64,000 nucleotides of DNA from Massilia solisilvae (lineage in GTDB: Bacteria; Pseudomonadota; Gammaproteobacteria; Burkholderiales; Burkholderiaceae_D), in NCBI RefSeq assembly GCF_024753215.1, contig NZ_JANUGV010000002.1:868001-932000 (forward strand). Reading direction: 5' to 3'. Positions 1-8,645 of this stretch are shown piece by piece (position 1 is the stretch's first letter; each line of letters begins with the position of its first letter). Both the position numbers and the translations under genes were made by a program. The notes below the pieces were generated by a model that was not told where the DNA came from, did no database searches, and worked only from the letters and a program-made list of their open reading frames with translations.

Positions 1-1
1 G

Positions 2-364
2 AACGCCGGCGCATGGGCCGTGTTTGCCGGCCTGGTGCACATCATGCCGTACTTCGGGCCGCTCCTGATCACCTCTGCCACCGGCCTGGTTGCGTTCCTG
101 CAGTTCGAATCGCTGCGCATGGTGCTGCTGGTGGCCGGCGCCTCGCTGGGCATCGCAACCCTGGTCGGCATGGTCGTCACGACCTGGATGACGGGCAAGA
201 TCGCCAAGATGAACGCGGCCGCCGTGTTCGTCAGCCTGCTGTTCTGGGGCTGGCTGTGGGGCATGTGGGGGCTACTGCTCGGGGTGCCGGTGGTGGTGGT
301 GCTCAAGGTGGTGGCCGAGCGCGTCGAGGGGATGGAGGTGGTGGCCGAGCTGCTGGGGGAGTGA
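2..364 (+). CDS. AI-2E family transporter, C-terminal fragment
   Basis: The open frame runs in from the window edge, so only the last 120 residues are visible. They contain the hydrophobic segments and the closing pattern (WLWGMWGLLLGVPVVVVLKV) that is characteristic of the end of AI-2E/PerM family membrane proteins, which form inner-membrane exporters or permeases of varied or unknown substrate. The segment just before holds the conserved HIMPYFGP stretch. The gene ends in TGA and is followed by a GC-rich hairpin (371-399) and a dispersed repeat. Substrate cannot be told from the fragment. Confidence 0.85.
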   Translation, partial: NAGAWAVFAGLVHIMPYFGPLLITSATGLVAFLQFESLRMVLLVAGASLGIATLVGMVVTTWMTGKIAKMNAAAVFVSLLFWGWLWGMWGLLLGVPVVVVLKVVAERVEGMEVVAELLGE

Positions 365-370
365 GGGCGC

Positions 371-466
371 GGCTCGGCCGGGCACTGCTCAGCCGAGCCC
401 TGCCCACGCGTTCAAGCAGCGCTGGCGTCGGATGAACGCGTGGGCAGCCGAGCTGCCCACCCTACG
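371..466. repeat. Intergenic palindromic repeat, GTAGGGTGGGCA family, copy 1
   Basis: An 8-bp hairpin (GGCTCGGC at 371-378, GCCGAGCC at 392-399) is followed by a perfect 14-bp inverted repeat, TGCCCACGCGTTCA at 401-414 and TGAACGCGTGGGCA at 433-446, and then by GCTGCCCACCCTACG at 452-466. The last two blocks recur in copies at about 32.27, 42.16-42.24 and 54.80 kb. It sits between convergent genes and could act in transcription termination. Confidence 0.8.
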
Positions 467-493
467 GACGCGGCGGCGACATATTCGTCACCC

Positions 494-1408
494 TTACGCG
501 CGTGCGCTGGTCTTGTCCGCTCCCGTTTCCTCCTTCGGGCGGTTGCGCAGGCTGCCCAGCTGCAAGGCGTACTGGCGGGTGAATTCGGCGCCGAGGAAGA
601 AGATCTGCGCCGAGTAGTACACCCACAGCAGCAGGGCGATCAGCGAGCCGGCCGCGCCAAAGCTGCTGGTCACGCCGCTGTTGCCGATGTAAAGCCCAAT
701 CAGGACTTTGCCCAGCGTGAACAGGGCCGCCGTGCCCAGCGCGCCGATGGTCACGTCGTGCCAGGACAGCTTGATTCGCGGCAGCAGCTTGTAGATCACC
801 CCGAACAGGGTGGCGATCACGAGGAAGCTGATGGCGGCCGCGGCCCAGGCCAGCAGGGTGGTGGCGGTCTGCCACATGCCGCTGAAGTAATTTTCGAGCA
901 CATTGAGCGCCGCGTTCACCACCAGCGACACCATCAGCAGGAAGGCCAGCACCAGGATCAGCCCGAATGACAGCAGGCGCGTGCGGATCGTGTCCCAGAA
1001 GCTCGCGTCCTGCGGCGCGGGCACGTCCCAGATCTCGTCCAGGCTGTCCTTGAGTTCGGCGAACGCGCTGGTCGCGCCGATCACCAGCAGCACGGCGGCG
1101 ACGATGGTGGCAACCGTGCCGCCTTTTTTGTTGCTGGCCGCGGCCAGCACGGCCTGGATCGTTTCGGCGCTTTGCTTGCCCATCAGGCCGCGCAGCTCGT
1201 CCAGCAGCTGGCCCTGCGCCGCCTCGGCGCCATAGAACAGGCCAGCGATGGCGATCACCATCACCAGCACCGGCGCCAGCGAAAACAAGGTGTAGAAAGC
1301 CAGCGCCGCGCCCTTGCTGGCCGCGCGGTGGGCCACCCATTCCGACACCGCGCTTTTCATCACGTGGTAGAGCTCGCCCGACTCCGACAGCCACTTCTTC
1401 ATCTGCAT
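494..1408 (-). CDS. YihY/BrkB family inner-membrane protein
   Basis: A 304-residue membrane protein of the YihY/virulence factor BrkB family (once misnamed ribonuclease BN). The family signature near the N-terminus is clear (SKGAALAFYTLFSLAPVL), followed by several long hydrophobic helices and a DEIWDVP motif in the middle. The start at 1408 is chosen over an upstream in-frame ATG because a GGAGG ribosome site lies seven bases before it. The C-terminus is charged and probably cytoplasmic. Function is unknown; transport or cell-envelope roles have been proposed for the family. Confidence 0.88.
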   Translation of the reverse strand: MQMKKWLSESGELYHVMKSAVSEWVAHRAASKGAALAFYTLFSLAPVLVMVIAIAGLFYGAEAAQGQLLDELRGLMGKQSAETIQAVLAAASNKKGGTVATIVAAVLLVIGATSAFAELKDSLDEIWDVPAPQDASFWDTIRTRLLSFGLILVLAFLLMVSLVVNAALNVLENYFSGMWQTATTLLAWAAAAISFLVIATLFGVIYKLLPRIKLSWHDVTIGALGTAALFTLGKVLIGLYIGNSGVTSSFGAAGSLIALLLWVYYSAQIFFLGAEFTRQYALQLGSLRNRPKEETGADKTSARA

Positions 1409-1499
1409 TCCCGATCCTCCAGAATGACGAACGCGCCAGGGCGGCGCGTTCGGTGGGCCAGGGTTGGCGGACGCCACGGGCGCCCGCGCATGCCGGCGG

Positions 1500-2540
1500 T
1501 TACTCGACGCGTTTTTCGATCGTGATTTGTTCGACCTCCACGCGGCGATTCGGTGCCAGGCACGCGATCAGCTCCTTGCGCTTCTTCTGGTGGCACTCGG
1601 CCACCGGATTTTCCTCACCGCGGCCGACTGCCTTGAGGCGGCTGCCGTCGATGCCCTTGCTGATGAGATAGTCGCGCACGGCATTGGCACGGCGCAGTGA
1701 CAGCTTGTGGTTGTACTTGGACGAACCGATGCGGTCGGTGTAGCCGGTGATCGTGATGTCGGTCAGGCTCGGGTTCTGCGCGAGCGTGTTGGCGATCTCG
1801 TCGAGCTTGGGCTGCGGCATCGAGAGCTTGGCGCTGTCAAACGCGAACAGTTCGGTGGCCGACAGCGTCACCTTCTCGAAGCGGGCCGGCGGCGGGGGCG
1901 GCGGCGGCGGCGCTTCGGTCGGGGCCGGGGTCGGGGCCGGCTGCTCGGCCACCGGGGCCGGCGGCGCGGGCGGGGCCGGCGGCGGTTGCAGCGCGTAGTT
2001 GAAGCCGAACGTCACGTACTTGGTCAGGCTCTTGTCGATGCCGTTGAACTTGCCGCCGTCCGGGTTGCCGCGCACCCAGCGCGCGTCGGCCTGGAACGAC
2101 CAGCGGTCGTTGATGGTGGCCTGCAGACCCACGCCGCCCTGGTAGTACCACGAGGTGTCCTTGCGCAGGCCGACCGGGAACGGGCGACTGACATGGTCAT
2201 GCTCGCCGCCGATACCAAACAGCAGGTAGGGGCGGATCGTCTGGCGCGACAGCATCAGCAGCGCGTCCACGCCGTACAGGGTTTGCCAGAAGTCGCCGTT
2301 GTGGTCGGTGTTGGCGCGCGCGTGGCTGGCGCCGATCTGGATGTCGAAGTACTGGTGGACGGGCTTGCCGACGCGGACCGCGCCGCCCCAGCCGTTCTTG
2401 TCCACGCCAAACGACTTGTCGGTGTCCATCCAGACCGCCGCGCCCGAGACGTACCACGAGGGGTTGATTTCCTGTGCCAGCGCGGAGCCGGCCGAGCAAA
2501 CCAGCGCGGCGGCCAGAGCAATCTTTTTAATGTTATTCAC
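1500..2540 (-). CDS. OmpA family outer-membrane protein
   Basis: 346 residues. A signal peptide (MNNIKKIALAAALVCSAGSALA, cut before QE) is followed by an eight-stranded barrel-like N-terminal domain to about residue 182, a proline/alanine-rich linker (about 183-217), and a C-terminal OmpA peptidoglycan-binding domain with the TDITITGYTDRIGSSKYN and LSLRRANAVRDYL motifs. The family anchors the outer membrane to peptidoglycan. The linker is strongly low-complexity (runs of proline codons), which may vary among strains. The C-terminal tail carries two cysteines in the CHQKKRKELIAC segment, as in several OmpA proteins. Confidence 0.93.
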   Translation of the reverse strand: MNNIKKIALAAALVCSAGSALAQEINPSWYVSGAAVWMDTDKSFGVDKNGWGGAVRVGKPVHQYFDIQIGASHARANTDHNGDFWQTLYGVDALLMLSRQTIRPYLLFGIGGEHDHVSRPFPVGLRKDTSWYYQGGVGLQATINDRWSFQADARWVRGNPDGGKFNGIDKSLTKYVTFGFNYALQPPPAPPAPPAPVAEQPAPTPAPTEAPPPPPPPPARFEKVTLSATELFAFDSAKLSMPQPKLDEIANTLAQNPSLTDITITGYTDRIGSSKYNHKLSLRRANAVRDYLISKGIDGSRLKAVGRGEENPVAECHQKKRKELIACLAPNRRVEVEQITIEKRVE

Positions 2541-2682
2541 GGGTGACTCCCATTGGTTGAAAGGGTAATTGACATCGCATGCTCTCGACAGTGATGTTGG
2601 ATAAAGATTAAGCGGCTGAGTTCCGTTGGGTCCGTGCGTTATCGAACACAGGGGCCGGCAGAGTGCGCTTTTTACAACACCA

Positions 2683-4050
2683 TCACAGCTTGGTTTCGAT
2701 GTACCCGTACAAATAGTTGGAGCCGCCGTTGATGTTGCCCAGCAGCTGGGACGAGCCGAAGATGCCGGAGCGGTGCGACACGCCCACGCCGAGGAAGGTG
2801 TCCTTCAGGCGCCGGTTGCCGATCGCGTCGCCGACCGAAAAATCGATCGACGGGTCGAGATAGTTGAGCAGGCGGTTGGTGGCGCGGCCGCGGCGCGCCT
2901 GGTCGCGCACCTCGGTCAGCGGCACGCGCTGGGCCAGCGAGAAGCCCGCGCCGAAGCTGATGCGGGTTTTCACCCGCTCGCTCCACGGCAGGCCGTAGTA
3001 GCGCGCCTTGATCTGCGCATCGAGCTGCAGGCCGTTGGCGCGCAACCCGCGCTCGTCGTGCGCGACCACGCCCACATAGGCGGCGAAATCGAGCGGCCAG
3101 CCGTTCACCTGCTGCACCAGCGGGCGGCCGATGTCCACGCCCCAGATGCGGGTGTCGTCGCCGGTGCGGGTGGAGCCGCAGCGCAGCGCCACCGCCGGCA
3201 GGAAGTTGCATTCGGTCGCGCGCCCGCCCAGCACCCGCACGTACAGCGGCCGTCCCGGCTCGCCGTATTTGGCGTGGCTGCCGAAATCGTAGGCCGCGCC
3301 GACCAGGGCTCCCACTTGCGGGCGGTCGTCCACGATCGGGCTTCTCCGCACCGACTCGTCCAGGTAGGTCACGCCGACCCCGCCCAGCAGGCGCCAGCGC
3401 TCGGTCAGCTCGTAGTAGCCGTACAGTGCCGCGGTCCAGTCGGTGCCGGCGCCGGGCATGTAGGCCGGCCGGCCGGGTGCGGCTTCTTCCGGCCGCACGC
3501 CGTAGTAATAGTTGTTCAGGTTGGCGCTGCGCCGCGCGACCGTCCAGCTCGGGCGGAAGTGCCAGCGCCCCGAATGGATGTCGATGCTGTAGCCGAAGCG
3601 CCATTCGTTGCCGTGGCTGGTGTTGTTGGCGTCGTGCAGCAGTTCGAGGTCCACGTTGCCGAACTGGGTGCGGCCTCGGTAGGCCACGCCGCTTTGCAGC
3701 GCCGCCGTGCGCCGCGCCATGCCGGCAAGGGCGGCCTGGTTCTCGGTCGGGAAGCCTTCGTAGCGGTAATCGAGGAACAGTTCCCAGTTGTGGTCGCGCC
3801 GCTCGCCCAGCTTGACGCCCACCCGGGTCGCGTGCAGGTACACCTTGTCGCCCTCGTACATGTAGAGCGGCACCAGGTCCTGGGTCACCTTGGCGTCCTG
3901 GTAGGGCGGGCGGTCCATGCGATGGATGCCCCCCAGCCCGGCGCTGCCGGGGATGGCCAGGAAGTCGACCAGCACGTCGGTGGCGGCCGGGCCGGCGCTG
4001 GCGAACACGGGCAGCAGCAGCAGGGGAAGGGGAGCAAGACGCAGGCGCAT
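2683..4050 (-). CDS. MipA/OmpV family outer-membrane protein
   Basis: 455 residues from the ATG at 4050; a TTG lies 15 bases upstream. The first 20 residues form a signal peptide (LLLLPVFASAG). The rest alternates in beta-strand fashion, and the C-terminus (SGIFGSSQLLGNINGGSNYL) with a terminal aromatic-rich strand matches the MipA/OmpV family, outer-membrane scaffold proteins that in E. coli bind MltA and PBP1B. The middle has the DYRYEGFP and ALAGMARR stretches seen in this family. No partner lytic transglycosylase is nearby. Family call fairly secure; physiological role inferred only. Confidence 0.75.
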   Translation of the reverse strand: MRLRLAPLPLLLLPVFASAGPAATDVLVDFLAIPGSAGLGGIHRMDRPPYQDAKVTQDLVPLYMYEGDKVYLHATRVGVKLGERRDHNWELFLDYRYEGFPTENQAALAGMARRTAALQSGVAYRGRTQFGNVDLELLHDANNTSHGNEWRFGYSIDIHSGRWHFRPSWTVARRSANLNNYYYGVRPEEAAPGRPAYMPGAGTDWTAALYGYYELTERWRLLGGVGVTYLDESVRRSPIVDDRPQVGALVGAAYDFGSHAKYGEPGRPLYVRVLGGRATECNFLPAVALRCGSTRTGDDTRIWGVDIGRPLVQQVNGWPLDFAAYVGVVAHDERGLRANGLQLDAQIKARYYGLPWSERVKTRISFGAGFSLAQRVPLTEVRDQARRGRATNRLLNYLDPSIDFSVGDAIGNRRLKDTFLGVGVSHRSGIFGSSQLLGNINGGSNYLYGYIETKL

Positions 4051-4306
4051 GGGCAACACAGCCAAAAAACGGACATTTTAGCCCGTCAGGCGAACTGATG
4101 CATTTTGGCCAAGCTTGCGCGGGCGCCGCACCCTTGCAAGAAATTCTTTCAGGAATTTCCAGCAATGTTAGATGGTGCACAGACCAGTCGTGCTGACGCA
4201 GGCAATCTTGAGCCCAGTTAAGCGGAACCCGTGGTGTTGTCAGGGTGTCAAACGGCACACAGCGACCCGGACTACACAGTCTCTCTTGAAATTGGAGCTA
4301 ACCAAC

Positions 4307-4921
4307 ATGCATGCAACGACTCATCATAACGCGGTGCAAGGCGACATGGGCGCAGTGCACAACTCCAGCAGCTCTGCGCTGATCGAGCGCGTCCCGCCCC
4401 AGCCGACCGAGCGTGCGCCGATTTCGCTGGCGCCGATCGAGCGTGTGCGCTCGACCTCGGCCACCCAGCGGCGGATCGAGAACATGCAGAAGCTGATCCA
4501 GGAGCTGCAGACGCATGAGATGCTGGCGGACGAAATCGCCTGGTTCCTCAAGTTCTCGCCGTCCGGCGCGCGCAAGTATATCCGCGACCTGCGCGAAGCT
4601 GGCGTGATCGAACTGGCCCGTTACATCGAAGGCACCGCCACCTACCTGGGCAAGGCCGTGTACCAGATCTGTCCCGATCAGGATCGCGTCAAGGCCTTCC
4701 TGGCCGCAATCGCCCAGCCCAAGCGCGAGGGCGTGGCGCCGCGCAAGGAGCGCCCGGGCCTGCGCGAGCAGAGCATGGCCGGCGCCGGCCGCCACTTCCA
4801 CATCCTGGCCGACGACACCCACTACGCGATCCGCGTCAACCGCAGCCCGGTCTCGCGCGATCCGCTGGTGGCCGCGCTGTTCGGCCCGGCCCCGGCCCAG
4901 GTCGCCAAAGAGCGGGCCTGA
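4307..4921 (+). CDS. Winged-helix DNA-binding protein of unknown function
   Basis: 204 residues. The start at 4307 follows a GGAG site (4294-4297). Residues about 60-120 read as a winged helix (MLADEIAWFLKFSPSGARKYI, then DLREAGVIELARY), a typical DNA-binding fold, followed by a charged tail with HYAIRVNRSPVSRDPLVAALFG. The N-terminal 50 residues are likely disordered. It is a single-gene unit with a strong downstream terminator. It could be a small transcription regulator; no ligand-binding domain is seen and no named family is recognised. Confidence 0.7.
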   Translation: MHATTHHNAVQGDMGAVHNSSSSALIERVPPQPTERAPISLAPIERVRSTSATQRRIENMQKLIQELQTHEMLADEIAWFLKFSPSGARKYIRDLREAGVIELARYIEGTATYLGKAVYQICPDQDRVKAFLAAIAQPKREGVAPRKERPGLREQSMAGAGRHFHILADDTHYAIRVNRSPVSRDPLVAALFGPAPAQVAKERA

Positions 4922-4992
4922 TCCGCCGCGGGCGCGAGAGAGGCCCTCCATCCTCCAGGCCGGCCTTGGCGCCGGCCGCCGCTGTCCGAATG

Positions 4993-5025
4993 CCGCCGCG
5001 CAGGCTCCCGGCCCGGCGGTTTTTG
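4993..5025 (+). terminator. Rho-independent terminator of the winged-helix gene
   Basis: CCGCCG (4993-4998) pairs with CGGCGG (5014-5019) and is followed directly by TTTTTG. It lies 71 bases after the stop codon at 4921. Confidence 0.75.
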
Positions 5026-5131
5026 TTTGGGCAAGCCCAGCTATTGAAATCCGGTCAACAATACCCACTTGCTGGCGACATGGCGCGCCGCGCCAAGCCA
5101 GTGGGAGACGGACGATGACAAGAGGGTGTCG

Positions 5132-5998
5132 ATGGAAGCGCTAGTGCTTGCCGCCTTGGCGGCGCTGGCCGCTCTGGCGTGGCTGGTGCCGCGCTGGCGG
5201 CTGCGGCGCGCGCTGGCGCAGCCGTTCGCGCCACAGTGGCTGGCGATCATCGAGCGCAACGTCGGCCAGTACCACGGCATGGGCCAGGAGCAGCGCGGCG
5301 AACTGGTGCGGCTGGTCCAGCAATTTTTGCTGCAGAAAAAGTTCGTCGGTTGCGCCGGGCTCGAGGTCACGGATGAGATGCGCGTGACGATCGCGGCGCA
5401 GGCCTGCCTGCTGCTGATGGGCCGCCCGACCAAGGTGTTCCGCGCGCTGCACACGATCCTGGTCTATCCCGGCGCCTTCCTGGTGCCGCGCCGCCAGGTG
5501 GATGCGGCCGGCGTCGTGCACGAGGAGCGCCAGGACCTGCTGGGCGAGTCGTGGGGCGATGGCCGCGTGATCCTGTCGTGGGACCACGTGCGGCGCTGGG
5601 ACAACGAGGTGCCGCACGGGCAGAACGTGGTGCTGCACGAGTTCGCCCACCAGCTCGACAGCGAGTCGGGCAGCAACAACGGCGCACCGTGGCTGGGCGC
5701 GCGCGAACGCTACCGGCGCTGGTCCGAAGTGCTGGGCCGCAACTTCGAGAGTCTGCGCGCCGACGCCTGGTACGGCCAGCACAGCGTGCTCGACCACTAC
5801 GGCGCGAACAGCCCGGCCGAATTCTTCGCGGTCGCCACCGAAAGCTTTTTCGAGCAGCCGTACCGGCTCGCCGCGCGCCATCCCGACCTGTTTGACGAGT
5901 TTGTCGCCTATTTCCGCGTGGACCCGCGCGCCTGGTTTCCCAGCCCGCTGGCCGAGGAACCGCACGCGCCCGGCGTGGTCTATGGACAGTGGCACTAG
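5132..5998 (+). CDS. mtfA: MtfA-type M90 zinc metallopeptidase
   Basis: 288 residues from the ATG at 5132, which follows an AGAGGGTG site. One N-terminal membrane segment (about residues 3-20) precedes a cytoplasmic domain with the zinc-binding HEFAHQLD motif (HEFAH at 169-173), and a downstream conserved block (NSPAEFFAVATESFFEQP) that supplies a further catalytic-site glutamate. E. coli MtfA is a self-regulating aminopeptidase that binds the glucose repressor Mlc; whether an Mlc partner exists here is not known. Length fits the family (about 265 residues) plus the membrane anchor. Confidence 0.9.
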   Translation: MEALVLAALAALAALAWLVPRWRLRRALAQPFAPQWLAIIERNVGQYHGMGQEQRGELVRLVQQFLLQKKFVGCAGLEVTDEMRVTIAAQACLLLMGRPTKVFRALHTILVYPGAFLVPRRQVDAAGVVHEERQDLLGESWGDGRVILSWDHVRRWDNEVPHGQNVVLHEFAHQLDSESGSNNGAPWLGARERYRRWSEVLGRNFESLRADAWYGQHSVLDHYGANSPAEFFAVATESFFEQPYRLAARHPDLFDEFVAYFRVDPRAWFPSPLAEEPHAPGVVYGQWH

Positions 5999-6078
5999 GC
6001 TGCGTGCGCAGTCGTACAGACAGCGGGCGCGGCTATCGCGCATGCTTGCGGCCAACCGTTCAACGCAGGAGGAAACGC

Positions 6079-6633
6079 ATGTCCACCATCATCGCAGGGC
6101 ACTTCCAGCTTCAGGACGAGGTCGAGCAGGCGCGCCAGGCGCTGATTGAGGCCGGTTTCGACGCCGACCGCGTCAGCGGCTTTTACATCAACCAGCCCGG
6201 CCAGCACGACATGACCTCGATCGGCGGCGACCACATGGTCTCGCCCGGCGCCAGGGAAACGCCGGAGGGCCTGGCCGAGGGCGCGGGCGTGGGTGCCGCG
6301 GTCGGCGTCGCGGCCGGCGCCGTCACCGCCCCGGTCACCGGTCCGCTCGGCCCGGTGGTCGGCGGCCTGCTGGGCGCGCATGTCGGTTCGCTGTTCAGTT
6401 TCTCGCGCATGAAGGAACGCGGCGAAAGCGAGCGCGGCACGGGCCCGGTGCCCGACGTGCGCCCGGCCGGCATGTGCGTGGCGGTCGCGTTTGACGACCC
6501 GGCGCTGGAGGCGCGCGCGGTGGACCTGCTGCGTCGCCTGGGCGCGCACCACATCGAGCGCGCGAGCGGCAACATTGTGGGCGGCGACTGGGCCGATTTC
6601 GACCCGGCCAGCGTTCCCCAGGTCATCGCCTGA
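6079..6633 (+). CDS. Glycine-zipper stress-type protein, function unknown
   Basis: 184 residues with a strong AGGAGG site before the ATG. The first 50 residues resemble the N-terminal fold of general stress protein 17M-like domains (AGHFQLQDEVEQARQALIEAGF). Residues about 72-112 form a glycine/alanine-rich hydrophobic zipper (GAGVGAAVGVAAGAVTAPVT then GPLGPVVGGLLGAHVGSLF) that probably inserts in a membrane. The tail returns to a ferredoxin-like pattern. Such proteins are common in Oxalobacteraceae and usually stress induced; the role here is inferred. Confidence 0.72.
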   Translation: MSTIIAGHFQLQDEVEQARQALIEAGFDADRVSGFYINQPGQHDMTSIGGDHMVSPGARETPEGLAEGAGVGAAVGVAAGAVTAPVTGPLGPVVGGLLGAHVGSLFSFSRMKERGESERGTGPVPDVRPAGMCVAVAFDDPALEARAVDLLRRLGAHHIERASGNIVGGDWADFDPASVPQVIA

Positions 6634-6757
6634 CGGTCCCGGCGCGGCCGTGCGCCCGGCCTTTGACTTTCCTCATCTTTCCAAAAATTCGTGCTCCTAG
6701 ACTTGGTGGTTCACGCCGCGCAGGGCGCGCGGCGGACATCAACTGGATGGGGACGTC

Positions 6758-7501
6758 ATGAATAACAAAGTAGCGTTGGTGACTGGCGGGATGGGGGGAC
6801 TGGGGACGGCGCTGTGCCGGCGCCTGCATGCGGAAGGGTTCCAGGTGGCGGCGACCTATTCGCCCAGCAACCAAACGCCGGAAGCCTGGCTGGCGGCGCA
6901 GCGTGACGAGGGCTTCCGCTTCAATGCCTACAAGGTCGACGTGACCGACTTTGCCGAGTGCGAATGGATGATGCAAAAGCTGCTGGCCGAAATGGGCCGG
7001 CTCGACGTGCTGGTCAACAATGCCGGCATCACGCGCGACCGCAGCCTGCGCAAGATGACGCACGAGGACTGGCAGGCCGTGCTGCGCGCCGACCTGGACA
7101 GCGTGTTCAACGTCACCCGCCAGGCCATCGAGCCGATGATGGCGCAGCGCGCCGGGCGCATCATCAACATCTCGTCGGTCAACGGCCAGGCGGGCGCGTT
7201 CGGGCAGGCCAACTATGCCGCCGCCAAGGCCGGCATGCACGGGTTTACCAAGGCGCTGGCGCTGGAAATGGCGCGCCACGGCATCACGGTCAATACCGTG
7301 TCGCCGGGCTACCTGCGCACCAAAATGACCGAGGCGGTGCCGCCCGAGATCATGCAGCAGAAAATCCTGCCGCAAATTCCGATCGGCCGGCTGGGCGAAC
7401 CGGACGAGGTGGCGGCACTGGTCGCTTACCTGGCCTCGGACGCGGCCGCGTTCGTCACCGGGGCCAACATCGCGATCAACGGCGGGCAACACATGGGCTA
7501 G
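6758..7501 (+). CDS. phbB: Acetoacetyl-CoA reductase
   Basis: 247 residues, a short-chain dehydrogenase. The NADPH-binding TGGMGGLG motif is at residues 9-16, NNAG and the catalytic Ser...Tyr-x3-Lys (ISSVNGQAGAFGQANYAAAK) are present, and the C-terminus GANIAINGGQHM is typical of PhaB/PhbB. The enzyme reduces acetoacetyl-CoA to (R)-3-hydroxybutyryl-CoA for polyhydroxyalkanoate synthesis. No phaC or phaA gene is adjacent, so this is a detached copy; a phasin gene lies at 30.6 kb. Its stop overlaps that of the next gene on the other strand within the palindrome CTAG. Confidence 0.92.
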   Translation: MNNKVALVTGGMGGLGTALCRRLHAEGFQVAATYSPSNQTPEAWLAAQRDEGFRFNAYKVDVTDFAECEWMMQKLLAEMGRLDVLVNNAGITRDRSLRKMTHEDWQAVLRADLDSVFNVTRQAIEPMMAQRAGRIINISSVNGQAGAFGQANYAAAKAGMHGFTKALALEMARHGITVNTVSPGYLRTKMTEAVPPEIMQQKILPQIPIGRLGEPDEVAALVAYLASDAAAFVTGANIAINGGQHMG

Positions 7502-7857
7502 CGCTTTTCGGCGCGGGTCTGGCAGGTGATGCACAGGCGCGCTTCCGGGCGCGCCTGCAGGCGCGAGAACCCGATGTCGTTGCCGCATTCCTCGCACAGG
7601 CCATAGGTCTGGTCATCGAATTTTTCCAGCGTGCGGCGCAGCACCTGCATCAGGGCCGCGTTGTGACCGGCCGCGCCCAAGGCCAGGTCGTTGAGCAGGC
7701 GTACCGTCGCCTTGTCGGCCGGCGAGGTTTCCACCTCGGAGACCGGCAGGTCGTGCTCGCCCGCGGCCTGCGGCTGCACGGCCCCGGTCAGCGCATCGAG
7801 GCGCTGCTGCAAAATCGATTTCAGGAGCGCAAGCTGCCCCTGGTCCAGACCGTTCAT
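7498..7857 (-). CDS. DksA/TraR-type zinc-finger protein
   Basis: 119 residues. The start at 7857 follows GAGG at a six-base gap. A helical N-terminal half is followed by a C4 zinc finger (CEECGNDIGFSRLQARPEARLCITC) of the DksA/TraR family, whose members bind RNA polymerase in the secondary channel and alter initiation together with ppGpp. It is shorter than DksA (about 150 residues) and lacks a clear DxxDxA tip motif, so it is probably a DksA-like paralogue rather than DksA. It converges on phbB with a four-base overlap. Confidence 0.85.
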   Translation of the reverse strand: MNGLDQGQLALLKSILQQRLDALTGAVQPQAAGEHDLPVSEVETSPADKATVRLLNDLALGAAGHNAALMQVLRRTLEKFDDQTYGLCEECGNDIGFSRLQARPEARLCITCQTRAEKR

Positions 7858-8095
7858 GGCTGGCCTCGTCAACGCAAGATGGGATCTGGGCAAAGGCGCG
7901 CGGCGCGCCGCATCCCGGCCGCGGCCCGCGCGCCGGGCTGCCGGTGCTCGATGGTCATCGCTGGACTCCCCGTTTCTGCCTGTTTTGATGGTGCTGGTGT
8001 TCGGGTCCAGTGTAGCGCGTTGGTGGGGCGAAGCATACTGGCGCACGACTCGTGCCGGGCCAGTGCGCGCCGGCCATGACGGCCGTGGCCGCGGC

Positions 8096-8626
8096 TCAGG
8101 GTTTGGCCGGTGCTGGCGGGGCGCTGGGTGCGGGCGTGGCGGCCGCTGGGTTGTGCAGCGCAAGCAGGTCGAGCATGTGGTGCATGTCCTCGAACGAACG
8201 CATGATGAGCACCGGGTTGCCGGTCAGGGCGGCGCCGGAAATTTCCAGCAGCCGGCCCACGACGCCCATCGTGTCGCTGATCTTGACCAGGGTCTTGATC
8301 CTGGCGGTGGCGTCAGCCGCCAGCGCCATCAGGTGCGCCTGCGGCTTGCCCAGCGCGCGCACGATCAGGGTGGTGGCGTCGGCATACAGGCTGTTGGCGC
8401 GCTGGCGCAACTCCTGCTCGTCGTCGATCAGCTTGCGCGCCGCTTCCTGCGCCTGCAGCGGCACCGGGCCGCCGTGATAGGCCTGCAGGTCCTTCATGAT
8501 GCGCTCGTGCAGCGCGTTGGCGGCCGCGGTCAGCTGGTCGGCCAGCTGTTCGATCTCGGCCGGGGTGGACAGGCCGCCCGGCGCTGCCGGCGTAGCGGCC
8601 TGCGGGTTGGGGTTTTCCGGTTTCAT
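8096..8626 (-). CDS. Uncharacterised helical protein
   Basis: 176 residues; AGGAG lies eight bases upstream of the ATG. Both ends are proline/alanine-rich and probably disordered; the core (about 20-155) is all helical and soluble (EIEQLADQLTAAANALHERI, ARKLIDDEQELRQRANSLYA). No signal peptide or known motif is seen. It lies 19 bases downstream of the lipoprotein gene 8646-9500 on the same strand, so the two are probably co-transcribed and may work together. Not recognised. Confidence 0.65.
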   Translation of the reverse strand: MKPENPNPQAATPAAPGGLSTPAEIEQLADQLTAAANALHERIMKDLQAYHGGPVPLQAQEAARKLIDDEQELRQRANSLYADATTLIVRALGKPQAHLMALAADATARIKTLVKISDTMGVVGRLLEISGAALTGNPVLIMRSFEDMHHMLDLLALHNPAAATPAPSAPPAPAKP

Positions 8627-8645
8627 GCGAAGGACTCCTCGGGCG

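Noticed and set aside
1861..1990. GGCGGCGGCGG-type repeats that look like a tandem array
   Set aside because: They encode the Pro/Ala linker of the OmpA-like protein and are codon-level low complexity.
1707..2546. Plus-strand open frame opposite the OmpA-like gene with long Arg/Gly runs
   Set aside because: Runs are the complement of proline codons in the OmpA linker; no ribosome site or motif.
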